Source of the DNA: an uncultured Bacillota bacterium
GTDB lineage: Bacteria > Bacillota > Clostridia > Peptostreptococcales > Anaerovoracaceae
Direction of reading: 5' to 3'
Assembly: GCA_946631075.1 (NCBI GenBank)
Contig: CAMOZS010000030.1
Span: forward strand, 1-12,894
DNA length: 12,894 bases
A model generated the notes under the pieces. The model saw only the letters and a program-made list of their open reading frames with translations, did not search any database and was not told where the DNA came from. Positions 1-7,167 of the stretch are shown piece by piece. A program made the position numbers and the translations under genes. How positions within the stretch are numbered: position 1 is the first letter of the stretch; every line of letters starts with the position of its first letter.

Positions 1-101
1 TGGTCCGCAAAGCCTACGAAGACCAGGGAGATCTTCCTGTGACCTTCGAGATCCCGGTCTACGAGGATATGCCGGAAAAGAAGTGCCAGCTTCCGGACTA
101 A
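1..101 (+). CDS. C-terminal end of an upstream gene, possibly a cell-wall glucosaminidase
   Basis: An open frame enters from the left edge (codons from base 3) and stops at TAA 99-101, giving about 32 residues ending in KKCQLPD. The tail contains VTFEIPVYEDMPEKKC. From memory, this resembles the F-x-IPVY-x-x-MP tail seen near the end of clostridial cell-wall glucosaminidases and SH3-type wall proteins. That link is a recollection of a short motif, not a domain match, so the identity is tentative. That this is a coding 3' end is better supported: the frame is open to the edge and the next promoter lies immediately after the stop. No hairpin with a T-run follows the stop. Confidence 0.4.
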   Translation, partial: VRKAYEDQGDLPVTFEIPVYEDMPEKKCQLPD

Positions 102-110
102 GGCAAAGGC

Positions 111-138
111 TGGACGGATCGGCGCGGTCTGATATAAT
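111..138 (+). promoter_or_regulatory. Extended -10 promoter for the peptidase-racemase-TetR cluster
   Basis: A perfect TATAAT (133-138) is preceded by TG plus one base (130-132), forming an extended -10 element. A weak -35 candidate, TGGACG (111-116, four of six matches to TTGACA), lies 16 bases upstream. Transcription would start near 145, leaving a leader of about 34 bases that carries the Shine-Dalgarno of the M29 gene. This is by eye only. Confidence 0.6.
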
Positions 139-178
139 ACATATATAATAGAAATAAAGAAGAGGAGACTAAAATTTT

Positions 179-1288
179 ATGGACCCGAGAATCGAGAAAT
201 TATCACAGCTTTTGGTCGGTTATTCCTGCGATGTTCAGCCGGGAGACCGGGTGTTGATCCACTATGAAGGCGAATGCTGCCGAAACCTTGCGCGGCAGCT
301 GATCAAGGACATCTATAAAAAGGGAGGCCAGCCTTTTGCGGAAATGAGAGATACCGTCATCACCAGAGAACTGCTCCTGGGCTGCAGCGAAGACCAGATC
401 AGGTTCATGGACGAGATCTCCCTGGCTCAGATGAAGGGCATGCAGGCCTACATCGCCATCCGGGCCGGCGCCAACACATCCGAACTGGCCGACGTGCCCG
501 CCGAAAAGCTGAACATGTACTACCAGCTGACCCAGCCGACCCTGGACTACCGGGTCAACGAGACCAAGTGGGTGGTCCTTCGCTATCCCAACGCTTCCAT
601 GGCCCAGCTGGCCGGAAGCAGCCAGGAAGCATTCGAGGACTTCTACTTCGACGTCTGCACCCTGGACTACGGGAAGATGAGCAAAGCCATGGATCCCCTG
701 GTGGACCTGATGAACAGGACCGACCGGGTAAGGATCAAGGGACCCGGGACCGACCTCAGCTTTTCCATAAAGGGCATCGGGGCCGTCAAATGCGACGGGG
801 AGAGAAACATCCCGGACGGGGAAGTCTACACCGCTCCGGTCAAGGACTCCATGAACGGCGTCATTTCCTATAACACGCCGTCTGAGGAGCAGGGCTTCAC
901 CTATGAGAACATCCGCTTTGAGATCAAAGACGGGAAGATCGTCAAGGCCACGGCCAACGACAACGAACGGATCAACGCTCTTCTGGACACGGACGAAGGG
1001 GCCCGCTACTTCGGCGAATTCGCTCTGGGCGTCAACCCCTACATTCTTCATCCCATGAAGGACACCCTGTTCGACGAGAAGATCTGCGGAAGCTTCCATC
1101 TGACCCCGGGCATGTGCTACGAGGACGCGCCCAACGGCAACGAATCCGCTGTCCACTGGGACCTGGTCATGATCCAGAGAGAGGACTACGGCGGCGGCGA
1201 GATCTGGTTCGACGACGTCCTCATCCGAAAAGACGGGATCTTCCTGCCGGAGGAACTTCAGTGTCTTAATCCGGAGGCGCTGAAATAA
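179..1288 (+). CDS. M29-family metallo-aminopeptidase (aminopeptidase T/S type)
   Basis: This 369-residue cytoplasmic enzyme should remove N-terminal amino acids from peptides using a two-metal centre. It lacks a signal peptide and is close to the usual family length (about 370-410). The C-terminal half carries the family's metal-binding pattern: Glu215 in NIPDGEVYTAP, Glu280 in GEFALG, His307 in GSFHLTPG, Tyr314, and His326 with Asp328 in SAVHWDLV. All expected ligands are present, so it is likely active. The ATG at 179 follows AGGAG (163-167) by 11 bases. It is the first gene of a cluster: the racemase-like gene starts 25 bases after its stop and the TetR gene follows. Peptide turnover is the family role; a specific link to racemisation of released amino acids is inference. 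Several clostridial M29 proteins are annotated only as leucyl aminopeptidase, and exact substrate preference cannot be read from sequence. Confidence 0.9.
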   Translation: MDPRIEKLSQLLVGYSCDVQPGDRVLIHYEGECCRNLARQLIKDIYKKGGQPFAEMRDTVITRELLLGCSEDQIRFMDEISLAQMKGMQAYIAIRAGANTSELADVPAEKLNMYYQLTQPTLDYRVNETKWVVLRYPNASMAQLAGSSQEAFEDFYFDVCTLDYGKMSKAMDPLVDLMNRTDRVRIKGPGTDLSFSIKGIGAVKCDGERNIPDGEVYTAPVKDSMNGVISYNTPSEEQGFTYENIRFEIKDGKIVKATANDNERINALLDTDEGARYFGEFALGVNPYILHPMKDTLFDEKICGSFHLTPGMCYEDAPNGNESAVHWDLVMIQREDYGGGEIWFDDVLIRKDGIFLPEELQCLNPEALK

Positions 1289-1313
1289 GCAGTATATAAA
1301 TGAGGTAAAAGAT

Positions 1314-2324
1314 ATGGAAAGGATGATCGATTACATCATCTCCGACCCGGAGGGCAACACCACGATCCTGGTGCTGTCCCAGGTGGAGAGAAAGGACTAT
1401 CAGGCAGTGGCCAGACAGCTGCTGGAGGAGTGCCCGCAGGCGGAGCAGGTCGGCTTCGTCAAAACCGATGAGAAAGGAGAGGCCGTGGCCATGGACATGT
1501 GCGGCCTGGAATTCTGCGGCAACGCCACCAGAGCTTTTGGTTTCTATAAGTCCCTGCTGGCCGATCCTGCGGCCCGTGAACTGAGCCTGACGGTCAGCGG
1601 ATGTGATCATCCTCTCAAAGGCTGGATCGAGCCGCCGGAAAAAGGGGCAAAGGACGATGAAGGCTATGCCTGCGGAAGGGTCCGGGTGGAAATGCCGGTC
1701 CCGACCGAGATCGAACCGGTCCGGATCCCGGCCGGTCAGGAGTTTGCGGATCTGCTGGGACAGGACCTGGCGGACCTGTCCGGGCAGCTGGTCCACATGG
1801 ACGGGATCTCCCACCTGGTGATCCGCAGCGTCTCCGACGCCCTGATCCAGAAAGAGGGGCAGGAGAAGATCGGCAGACTCTTCTGTTATATCAGAGACTA
1901 TATATATGAGAGAAGTGACCGGGATATCCCGGCTTTCGGGGTCATGTTCGTCGATGAGGAGGCGGACCGGATGAATCCCATCGTCTACGTCAGGGATGTG
2001 GATACCATCTATTTCGAGGGCAGCTGCGCCTCCGGCTCAGCGGCCTCGGCCTGCGCTCAGGCCGTCCTTGATATGGCGGCCGAAGAGGGGACGGACAGGC
2101 AAGGATCCGGGGGTCCGTCCGAATCCGGAGACAGGACCGGATCTGACGACACGGCCGGCCGGACCTACAGCTACCGCTTCCGGCAGCCGGCCGGGACCCT
2201 CTGCATCGATGTCAAGACCGGCGGGGGAAGGATCCTGGGACTGGAACTCTACGGCGGGGTCCGCCAGTCGGATGTGATGACCAGCCAGGTGGAGCTAAGC
2301 AGCCAGACGGACATTAACGGCTGA
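1314..2324 (+). CDS. DapF-fold amino acid racemase, CntK/histidine racemase-like
   Basis: This 336-residue protein belongs to the cofactor-independent two-cysteine racemase/epimerase fold. The two catalytic cysteines are Cys68 in EFCGNATRA and Cys238 in GSCASGSAA. Compared with recalled Staphylococcus CntK, many blocks line up: an N-terminal GNxTILV (GNTTILV, 15-21), EQVGF (44-48), EFCGNAT (66-72), VSGC (94-97), GVMFVDEE (209-216) against GMMLFDEQ, and a late QPAG (291-294) against QPGG. Diaminopimelate epimerase itself usually has CGNGARC and GCGTGACA, so CntK/HisR is the better guess. Oddities are a low-complexity polar insert (about 256-283) between the second active-site loop and the last strands, and the absence of cntL/cntM-like partners nearby. 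ATG 1314 follows GAGGT (1302-1306) by seven bases. It sits 25 bases after the peptidase stop and 13 bases before the TetR start, so it is probably co-transcribed. True substrate (His, DAP or another amino acid) is undetermined. Confidence 0.75.
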   Translation: MERMIDYIISDPEGNTTILVLSQVERKDYQAVARQLLEECPQAEQVGFVKTDEKGEAVAMDMCGLEFCGNATRAFGFYKSLLADPAARELSLTVSGCDHPLKGWIEPPEKGAKDDEGYACGRVRVEMPVPTEIEPVRIPAGQEFADLLGQDLADLSGQLVHMDGISHLVIRSVSDALIQKEGQEKIGRLFCYIRDYIYERSDRDIPAFGVMFVDEEADRMNPIVYVRDVDTIYFEGSCASGSAASACAQAVLDMAAEEGTDRQGSGGPSESGDRTGSDDTAGRTYSYRFRQPAGTLCIDVKTGGGRILGLELYGGVRQSDVMTSQVELSSQTDING

Positions 2325-2327
2325 ATC

Positions 2328-2332
2328 GAGGT
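2328..2332 (+). promoter_or_regulatory. Shine-Dalgarno that decides the TetR start
   Basis: GAGGT lies between the racemase-like stop (2322-2324) and ATG 2338. It overlaps the alternative TTG codon at 2332, which rules out that upstream start and fixes translation at 2338. Confidence 0.75.
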
Positions 2333-2337
2333 TGACT

Positions 2338-2907
2338 ATGAGTAAACTGACACAAAAAGCAATGGCCCAGGCGGTCTCGGACCTGCTTCGGACCAGGACT
2401 TTGGACAAGATCACCATCAAGGACATCACCGACGCCTGCGAGCTGACCCGGAATACCTTTTATTATCATTTTCACGATGTCTACGATCTGCTCCACTGGC
2501 TCTTCGAAGAGAAGACCCGGGAGATCATGGACCGGTACGAGGCCCAGGACGACTGGGAAGGCGGGCTGGAGGAGACCCTCTATTATCTCTACGATAACAG
2601 GACCATGTTCCTTCATATCTATGAGTCGATCAGTGACGATCTGCTCTTCCGCTTCATCAACGACGTCATGTACCAGCACGCGGTCGTTATCGTGACCAAG
2701 TACGCCAAGGACAAGAAATACTCCGAATACGCCATCAACACCGCGGCTGCCTTTTATATGGATGCGGCGGTGGGGGATGTTTTCCAGTGGCTTGCCGGAG
2801 GGATGGACCGGACGCCCGAGCATCTGGCCCAGGTCTATAACGTCCTCTTTCACGGGACCGTCCAGGCTTTGCTTGACAGCGCCGAGGAGGCGGCGAAGAT
2901 CGACTGA
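2338..2907 (+). CDS. TetR/AcrR-family transcriptional regulator (DhaS-like C-terminal type)
   Basis: This 189-residue protein has the N-terminal TetR helix-turn-helix: ITIKDITDACELTRNTFYYHF, about residues 25-45, with the recognition-helix signature TRNTFYYHF. The remainder is a helical ligand/dimer domain with aromatic residues, resembling the TetR_C_8 type found in DhaS-like regulators. A longer frame could open at TTG 2332, but the Shine-Dalgarno GAGGT occupies 2328-2332 and would overlap it. ATG 2338 sits five bases downstream of that site, so it is chosen as the start. The gene begins 13 bases after the racemase-like stop, suggesting co-transcription. It is followed after 163 bases by the MMPL gene; TetR genes commonly lie next to MMPL/RND pumps and repress them, so control of the downstream export pair is a reasonable inference. 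Ligand and operator are unknown. Confidence 0.9.
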   Translation: MSKLTQKAMAQAVSDLLRTRTLDKITIKDITDACELTRNTFYYHFHDVYDLLHWLFEEKTREIMDRYEAQDDWEGGLEETLYYLYDNRTMFLHIYESISDDLLFRFINDVMYQHAVVIVTKYAKDKKYSEYAINTAAAFYMDAAVGDVFQWLAGGMDRTPEHLAQVYNVLFHGTVQALLDSAEEAAKID

Positions 2908-2960
2908 AGAAGAGAGGACCGTCGGTCTGCATTTTTGCATAAAAAGAATTGGGCAAATAT

Positions 2961-2997
2961 TGGCATGTGCACAAAATCTGGGCATGCCATTTTTTTT
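2961..2997 (+). terminator. Terminator-like hairpin after the TetR gene
   Basis: A perfect seven-base inverted repeat, TGGCATG (2961-2967) and CATGCCA (2983-2989), encloses a 15-base loop and is followed at once by eight Ts (2990-2997). This is the shape of an intrinsic terminator, though the loop is long and the stem moderate. It would separate the peptidase-racemase-TetR transcript from the MMPL transcript. The same repeat could serve as a regulator binding site, since it lies just upstream of the export genes. Confidence 0.55.
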
Positions 2998-3054
2998 GTA
3001 TATAGATGAAAAAAGGAGCTTACATTAATATAGGATAGGTTATTTTTAGAAGTA

Positions 3055-3060
3055 AAGGAG
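3055..3060 (+). promoter_or_regulatory. Shine-Dalgarno supporting a TTG start for the MMPL gene
   Basis: AAGGAG ends ten bases before TTG 3071. An ATG immediately after it (3061) is in another frame and reaches a stop within a few codons, and no in-frame ATG or GTG lies between the site and 3071. The TTG is therefore the best initiation codon. Confidence 0.7.
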
Positions 3061-3070
3061 ATGGATATAT

Positions 3071-5155
3071 TTGCAAGGCTTTGCGAAAGCTGTAGTTAAA
3101 AGAAGGAAAGTGATCATCATCGTCGCCCTGATCCTGCTGGTCCCGTCGGTGTTCGGGATGATCGGGACCAGGATCAACTACGACGTCCTGACTTATCTGC
3201 CGGACAGCATCGACACCATCAAGGGGCAGGATATCCTGCTGGATGAATTCGGCAAGGGGGGCTTCGGCATGATCATGGTCGATGGGATGAAGCCCAAGGA
3301 CGTGGCTGATTTCAAGGCTGAGGTAGAAAAGGTCCCCCATGTGGATACGGTCATCTGGTACGATACGGTCCTGGACCTGTCGGTGCCCGAGACCATGCTG
3401 CCGGATGATGTGTACGAGAAATTCAACAGCGGGGACACGACCCTGATGGCGGTCTTCTTCGATAAACCGACCTCGGACGATGACACCCTGGAAGCGGTCA
3501 CCCAGATCCGGAAGATCGGAGGAAAACAGTGCTTCATCAGCGGCATGACCTGCTTCGTCGAGGACCTGAAGGAGCTGATCGAGACAGAGGAGCCGGTCTA
3601 CGTTGCCGTCGCGGTCCTGCTGGCCATGATCGTCCTGGGCATATTCCTGGATTCCTTCGCTCTGCCTCTGCTCTTTATCGCGGGCATAGGCATGGCCATC
3701 CTTTATAATATGGGTCTTTCCTATATATCAGGAGAGATGTCCTTCATCACCCAGGCCATAGCCGCGGTCCTGCAGCTGGCCGTTACGACCGACTATTCCA
3801 TCTTCCTGTGGCACAGCTATCAGGAGCACAGGAATTCCCTGCATATGGACCGGGAGGAGGCTATGGCAAACGCCATCTCCAGGACTCTGGTCTCCATATC
3901 CAGCAGCTCGCTGACCACCATCGCGGGCTTTATCGCCCTGTGCTTCATGACCTTCCGTCTGGGCATGGATATGGGCATCGTCCTGGCCAGGGGCGTTCTG
4001 ATCGGTGTAATTTCAAGTATCACCATTCTGCCCAGCCTTTTGCTCTGCAGCGAGAAGTTCATTCTCCGTCTGAAGCATAAGCCTCTGACCCCGAAGTTCG
4101 ACGGTCTTTCGGCGGCCATAGTCAAGCGGCCCCTGATCTTCGCCGCCATTTTCCTGATCCTGCTGGGCCCGGCCTTCTACGGATACAAGAATACGGATGT
4201 CTATTACAAGCTGGACCAGTCGATCCCCCAGGATCTGCCTTTCGCGGTGGCCAACCAAAAGCTGGCCGATGATTTCAATATGAACTGTACCCATATGCTG
4301 CTCATCGACGCGGACATGCCGCAAAAAGACGTGCGGGATATGATGCAGGAGATAGATAAGACGGACGGGGTGGGCTACACCCTGAGCCTGGAGGGGACCC
4401 TGGGCCCCACATTCCCGGACTCCATGGTGCCGGGAAGCCTGGAGGGGACCCTGAAGAGCGATAACTACGAACTTGCCATCATCAATTCGGAATACGCGGT
4501 GGCAAGCGATAAAGTCAACAACCAGATCACCGAGATCAACAAGATCATCGATGAGTACGGCGGCCACGCCATGCTGATCGGGGAGGCGCCCTGCACCAAG
4601 GATCTGATCAAGATCACCGACCGGGACTTCAAGGTCGTCACCAGCGTTTCCATAGCGGCCATCTTCCTGATCATCCTGTTTGCTCTGCAGTCCATCTCGC
4701 TGCCCATCATCCTGGTGGCGTCCATAGAGCTGGGCATCTTCATCAACCTGGGCATACCTTATTACACGGGATCGGTGCTGGCCTTCATCACATCGATCAT
4801 CATCAGCACGGTCCAGCTGGGATCGACGGTGGACTACGCCATCCTGATGACCAACCGGTACAAGCGGGAGCGTTTCGCGGGCAAGGACAAGAGGGAGGCG
4901 ATCCGGATCGCCCATTCCACATCCATGCCATCGGTCATGGTCAGCGCCCTCAGCTTTTTCGCGGCGACCATCGGCGTCGGCATCTACTCGGACATCGACC
5001 TGATCGGGTCCCTGTGCCTGCTCATGGGACGGGGAGCCATCATCAGTCTGCTGGTGGTCATGTTCATCGTGCCGTCCTTCTTCGTGCTGTTCGATAAGAT
5101 CATCCTCAAAACCAGCCGGGGATTTGTTGACAAAAGTAAGGAAGAATCATTATAA
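3071..5155 (+). CDS. MMPL/RND-superfamily transporter, 12-TM two-repeat type
   Basis: This 694-residue membrane protein should export a lipid-like or hydrophobic substrate using the proton gradient, as RND/MMPL proteins do. The layout is duplicated: TM1 about 14-32, an extracytoplasmic domain to about 175, five TM segments (about 177-330), TM7 about 354-370, a second outer domain to about 520, and five more TM segments to about 675. Each repeat has the family's Asp-Tyr pair within the membrane, LAVTTDYSIFL (Asp241-Tyr242) and GSTVDYAILM (Asp588-Tyr589), the proton-relay position known from MmpL3. Both repeats are intact, so it should function. It starts with TTG, which may lower expression. 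The exported heptad-repeat protein begins 32 bases after its stop behind a strong ribosome site, so the two form an operon. The TetR gene upstream is the likely regulator. Whether the cargo is a lipid, drug or peptide cannot be told. Confidence 0.9.
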   Translation: MQGFAKAVVKRRKVIIIVALILLVPSVFGMIGTRINYDVLTYLPDSIDTIKGQDILLDEFGKGGFGMIMVDGMKPKDVADFKAEVEKVPHVDTVIWYDTVLDLSVPETMLPDDVYEKFNSGDTTLMAVFFDKPTSDDDTLEAVTQIRKIGGKQCFISGMTCFVEDLKELIETEEPVYVAVAVLLAMIVLGIFLDSFALPLLFIAGIGMAILYNMGLSYISGEMSFITQAIAAVLQLAVTTDYSIFLWHSYQEHRNSLHMDREEAMANAISRTLVSISSSSLTTIAGFIALCFMTFRLGMDMGIVLARGVLIGVISSITILPSLLLCSEKFILRLKHKPLTPKFDGLSAAIVKRPLIFAAIFLILLGPAFYGYKNTDVYYKLDQSIPQDLPFAVANQKLADDFNMNCTHMLLIDADMPQKDVRDMMQEIDKTDGVGYTLSLEGTLGPTFPDSMVPGSLEGTLKSDNYELAIINSEYAVASDKVNNQITEINKIIDEYGGHAMLIGEAPCTKDLIKITDRDFKVVTSVSIAAIFLIILFALQSISLPIILVASIELGIFINLGIPYYTGSVLAFITSIIISTVQLGSTVDYAILMTNRYKRERFAGKDKREAIRIAHSTSMPSVMVSALSFFAATIGVGIYSDIDLIGSLCLLMGRGAIISLLVVMFIVPSFFVLFDKIILKTSRGFVDKSKEESL

Positions 5156-5187
5156 TTAGATAAGACTAACTCATCGGAGGGATATAC

Positions 5188-7101
5188 ATGAAATCAGCCA
5201 GAAAAGTATTAGCTATCGCGGCAGCAGTCAGCATGCTCGGGACCACGGCGGCCCCAGCCTTTGCGGCATCGGAGATCAGCAAGGACGAGACGGTCTACGT
5301 GGTCACGGAGGCGGACGGGTCTCAGTCGGAGGTGACCGTAAGCGACCATCTGGTCAACGGCAGCGGCTCCGATAAGATCCACGACAAGTCCGGTCTCGCT
5401 GAGATCGAGAACGTCAAGGGCGATGAGACCTTCGACCGGGGAGACGGGGACGAGCTGACCTGGAATGCCGGAGGAAACGACATCTTCTATCAGGGAACGA
5501 CCAATCAGGAGGTCCCGGTGAAACTGGGCATTTCCTACTTCCTCAACGGCAAGGAGGTGGATGGAGCCGACATGGACGGAGCGACCGGCGATGTCAAGAT
5601 CGTGCTGGACTACCGGAGCTCGGCGACAGATGAGAGTGGAACGACCATTCCTTTCCTGGCCGTCAGCGGCTTCATCTGTGAGGACGATACATTCACCGAC
5701 ATCCATATCGACCAGGGCAAGGTCATCGATGACGGCGAAAAGAAGGTGGTGGCGGCCATCGCGGCGCCGGGCCTGGGAGACGCCATGAACATCGATACGG
5801 ACCTGGTGGATCTGGATCTGTCGGATACGGTGACCATCACGGGCAAGGCTAAGGACTTCAGCGTCCAGGACATCATGACCCTGGTGACCAACTCGCTGTT
5901 TGACGAAATGGATTCCGATGAGTTCGGCGATCTGGATTACGACGGTCAGATCCGGGAACTGGACAAGGGTTCCAAGGCTCTGATGGACGGGTCACGCCAG
6001 CTCTATCAGGGGATCGATACTCTCTATGAGAACGTGCCGACTCTGGAAAAGGGCGTGAACAAGCTGAACAAGGGTTCCAAGAGCCTGAAGAAGGGGACCC
6101 AGGCGGCCCTCAAGGGAGCGGATGAGCTGGACAAAGGAGCCAAGCAGCTGTCCGGATCCCTGACCCAGCAGATGACCGACGCGGTCAACGGTACTGCCCA
6201 GCTGCAGGCCGGGGCGACCCAGGTCCAGAATGGCATGAAGCAGGTCAAGCAGGGTCTTGACGGGACCGAGTCCAGGCCGGGCGCGGTCGGGTCGCTCAAA
6301 TCCATCCAGGACGGAGTCGATCAGGTCAAGGCCGGAGTGGACAGCGCGAGCAGCGGGGCCTCCCAGCTCAAGGCGCCGGCCAGTGATGTGGAGCAGTATC
6401 TGGAGGAACTCCAGTCCGAGTTCAGCAAGATCTCCGACAAGGATAAGGAAAAGCTGAAGGCCAAGGGTTTCGATGTGTCTCTGATCGGACAGATCGGCCA
6501 GAAAGTAGGAGAGCAGAAGGCGGTACAGTCCGGTCTCAATAACCTCACTGCTGACGGGGCTCTGCCGGCGGCAAGTCAGGGACTGGGCCAGGCTTCCTCC
6601 GGACTTGAGCAGGTCCGGGGAGGACTTGAGACTGCTTCCCGCGGTCTGGGCCAGGCCGTAGACGGACAGCAGCAGGTCATCGACGGGATCACGGATCTTC
6701 ACGACACTCTGGCCAAGGCGACCGGAGAGGACGGAGACCTGACCAAGGGACTCACATCGCTGGTGACCGGAACCGGCAAGCTCAAGGCGGGCGAGGTCCA
6801 GCTGGCCGGCGGTTCCAAACAGCTGGCAAATGGCATGCAAAAGCTGGCCGACAGCACCGGGACCCTTTCCGGGGGCGTATCCAAGCTGGATAAGGGATCG
6901 CTGGAGCTTTCCCAGGGAATGTCCAAGCTCTACGAACAGGGCATCCGCAAGATCGTGGACCTCTATGATAATGAGCTGAAGGGGAGCCTGAACGATCTGG
7001 AGGACGTGGTCGACGCCGGAAGATCCTACCAGAGCTTCACCCAGCTGCCGGACAGCATGGACGGAAGCGTCAAGTTCATCTACAAGACTTCGATCTATTA
7101 A
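5188..7101 (+). CDS. Secreted protein with Leu-x-x-Gly heptad repeats, MMPL partner
   Basis: This 637-residue protein has a clear signal peptide: basic MKSARK, a hydrophobic run, and an Ala-Phe-Ala site with cleavage likely after residue 26. Residues about 30-250 form an acidic, beta-rich domain. Two long tracts follow with the x-x-x-Leu-x-x-Gly heptad (for example LDKGSKALMDG, LEKGVNKLNKG, LAGGSKQLANGMQKL), about 255-395 and 445-590. They are separated by a charged helical stretch with ISDKDKEKLKAKG. Such heptads occur in YhgE/Pip-type proteins, where they form a long extracellular stalk. Here there is no C-terminal membrane segment and no LPxTG sorting signal, so the mature chain is probably free or held by the transporter. 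GGAGG (5176-5180) lies seven bases before the ATG. It follows the MMPL gene directly, and an adaptor or stalk role outside the membrane is inferred. No enzymatic motif is visible. Confidence 0.8.
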   Translation: MKSARKVLAIAAAVSMLGTTAAPAFAASEISKDETVYVVTEADGSQSEVTVSDHLVNGSGSDKIHDKSGLAEIENVKGDETFDRGDGDELTWNAGGNDIFYQGTTNQEVPVKLGISYFLNGKEVDGADMDGATGDVKIVLDYRSSATDESGTTIPFLAVSGFICEDDTFTDIHIDQGKVIDDGEKKVVAAIAAPGLGDAMNIDTDLVDLDLSDTVTITGKAKDFSVQDIMTLVTNSLFDEMDSDEFGDLDYDGQIRELDKGSKALMDGSRQLYQGIDTLYENVPTLEKGVNKLNKGSKSLKKGTQAALKGADELDKGAKQLSGSLTQQMTDAVNGTAQLQAGATQVQNGMKQVKQGLDGTESRPGAVGSLKSIQDGVDQVKAGVDSASSGASQLKAPASDVEQYLEELQSEFSKISDKDKEKLKAKGFDVSLIGQIGQKVGEQKAVQSGLNNLTADGALPAASQGLGQASSGLEQVRGGLETASRGLGQAVDGQQQVIDGITDLHDTLAKATGEDGDLTKGLTSLVTGTGKLKAGEVQLAGGSKQLANGMQKLADSTGTLSGGVSKLDKGSLELSQGMSKLYEQGIRKIVDLYDNELKGSLNDLEDVVDAGRSYQSFTQLPDSMDGSVKFIYKTSIY

Positions 7102-7105
7102 GCAC

Positions 7106-7134
7106 TTGTAATTCCAATAACTCAGTGTTAGAAT
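7106..7134 (+). promoter_or_regulatory. Promoter of the MATE gene
   Basis: TTGTAA (7106-7111) and TAGAAT (7129-7134, one mismatch to TATAAT) are separated by exactly 17 bases, and TG plus one base precedes the -10 box (7126-7128). Transcription would begin near 7141, inside the hairpin that follows. Transcripts from here would lack most of the hairpin's 5' arm and leave the Shine-Dalgarno free. Confidence 0.55.
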
Positions 7135-7167
7135 ACTCCTTGTGGATTTTCGCAAGGAGTGTTTTTT
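7131..7167 (+). terminator. Hairpin terminator of the export operon that contains the MATE ribosome site
   Basis: ACTCCTTG (7135-7142) pairs perfectly with CAAGGAGT (7153-7160). In RNA the stem extends inward by U-G and G-C pairs around the loop GATTTT, and outward by pairs into the T-run. Six Ts (7162-7167) follow. It fits an intrinsic terminator for the MMPL-heptad operon. The 3' arm contains AAGGAG (7154-7159), the only ribosome site for the MATE gene, so any read-through RNA would have that site base-paired. Confidence 0.65.

Noticed and set aside
203..1156. A 317-codon minus-strand open frame opposite the aminopeptidase
   Set aside because: The plus strand encodes a full M29 protein with all metal ligands. 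The antisense frame shows no motif and no ribosome site was identified for it.
1314..2324. Calling the racemase-like gene dapF
   Set aside because: The active-site blocks read EFCGNATRA and GSCASGSAA and the surrounding segments fit CntK better than lysine-pathway DapF. No lysine biosynthesis genes are adjacent.
2332..2337. TTG 2332 as the TetR start
   Set aside because: The Shine-Dalgarno GAGGT reaches base 2332 and would overlap the codon; ATG 2338 is correctly spaced.
4013..4915. A 300-codon minus-strand open frame inside the MMPL gene
   Set aside because: It is rich in Asp, His and Gln as expected for the complement of membrane-segment codons, and sits within a complete 12-TM transporter.
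5953..6960. Heptad region as a DNA tandem repeat array or CRISPR-like structure
   Set aside because: The periodicity is at the protein level only (Leu and Gly positions); the DNA units differ, and there are no conserved repeats with unique spacers.
7159..7167. GTG 7159 as the MATE start
   Set aside because: It overlaps the AAGGAG ribosome site, and the family N-terminus matches the ATG at 7168.
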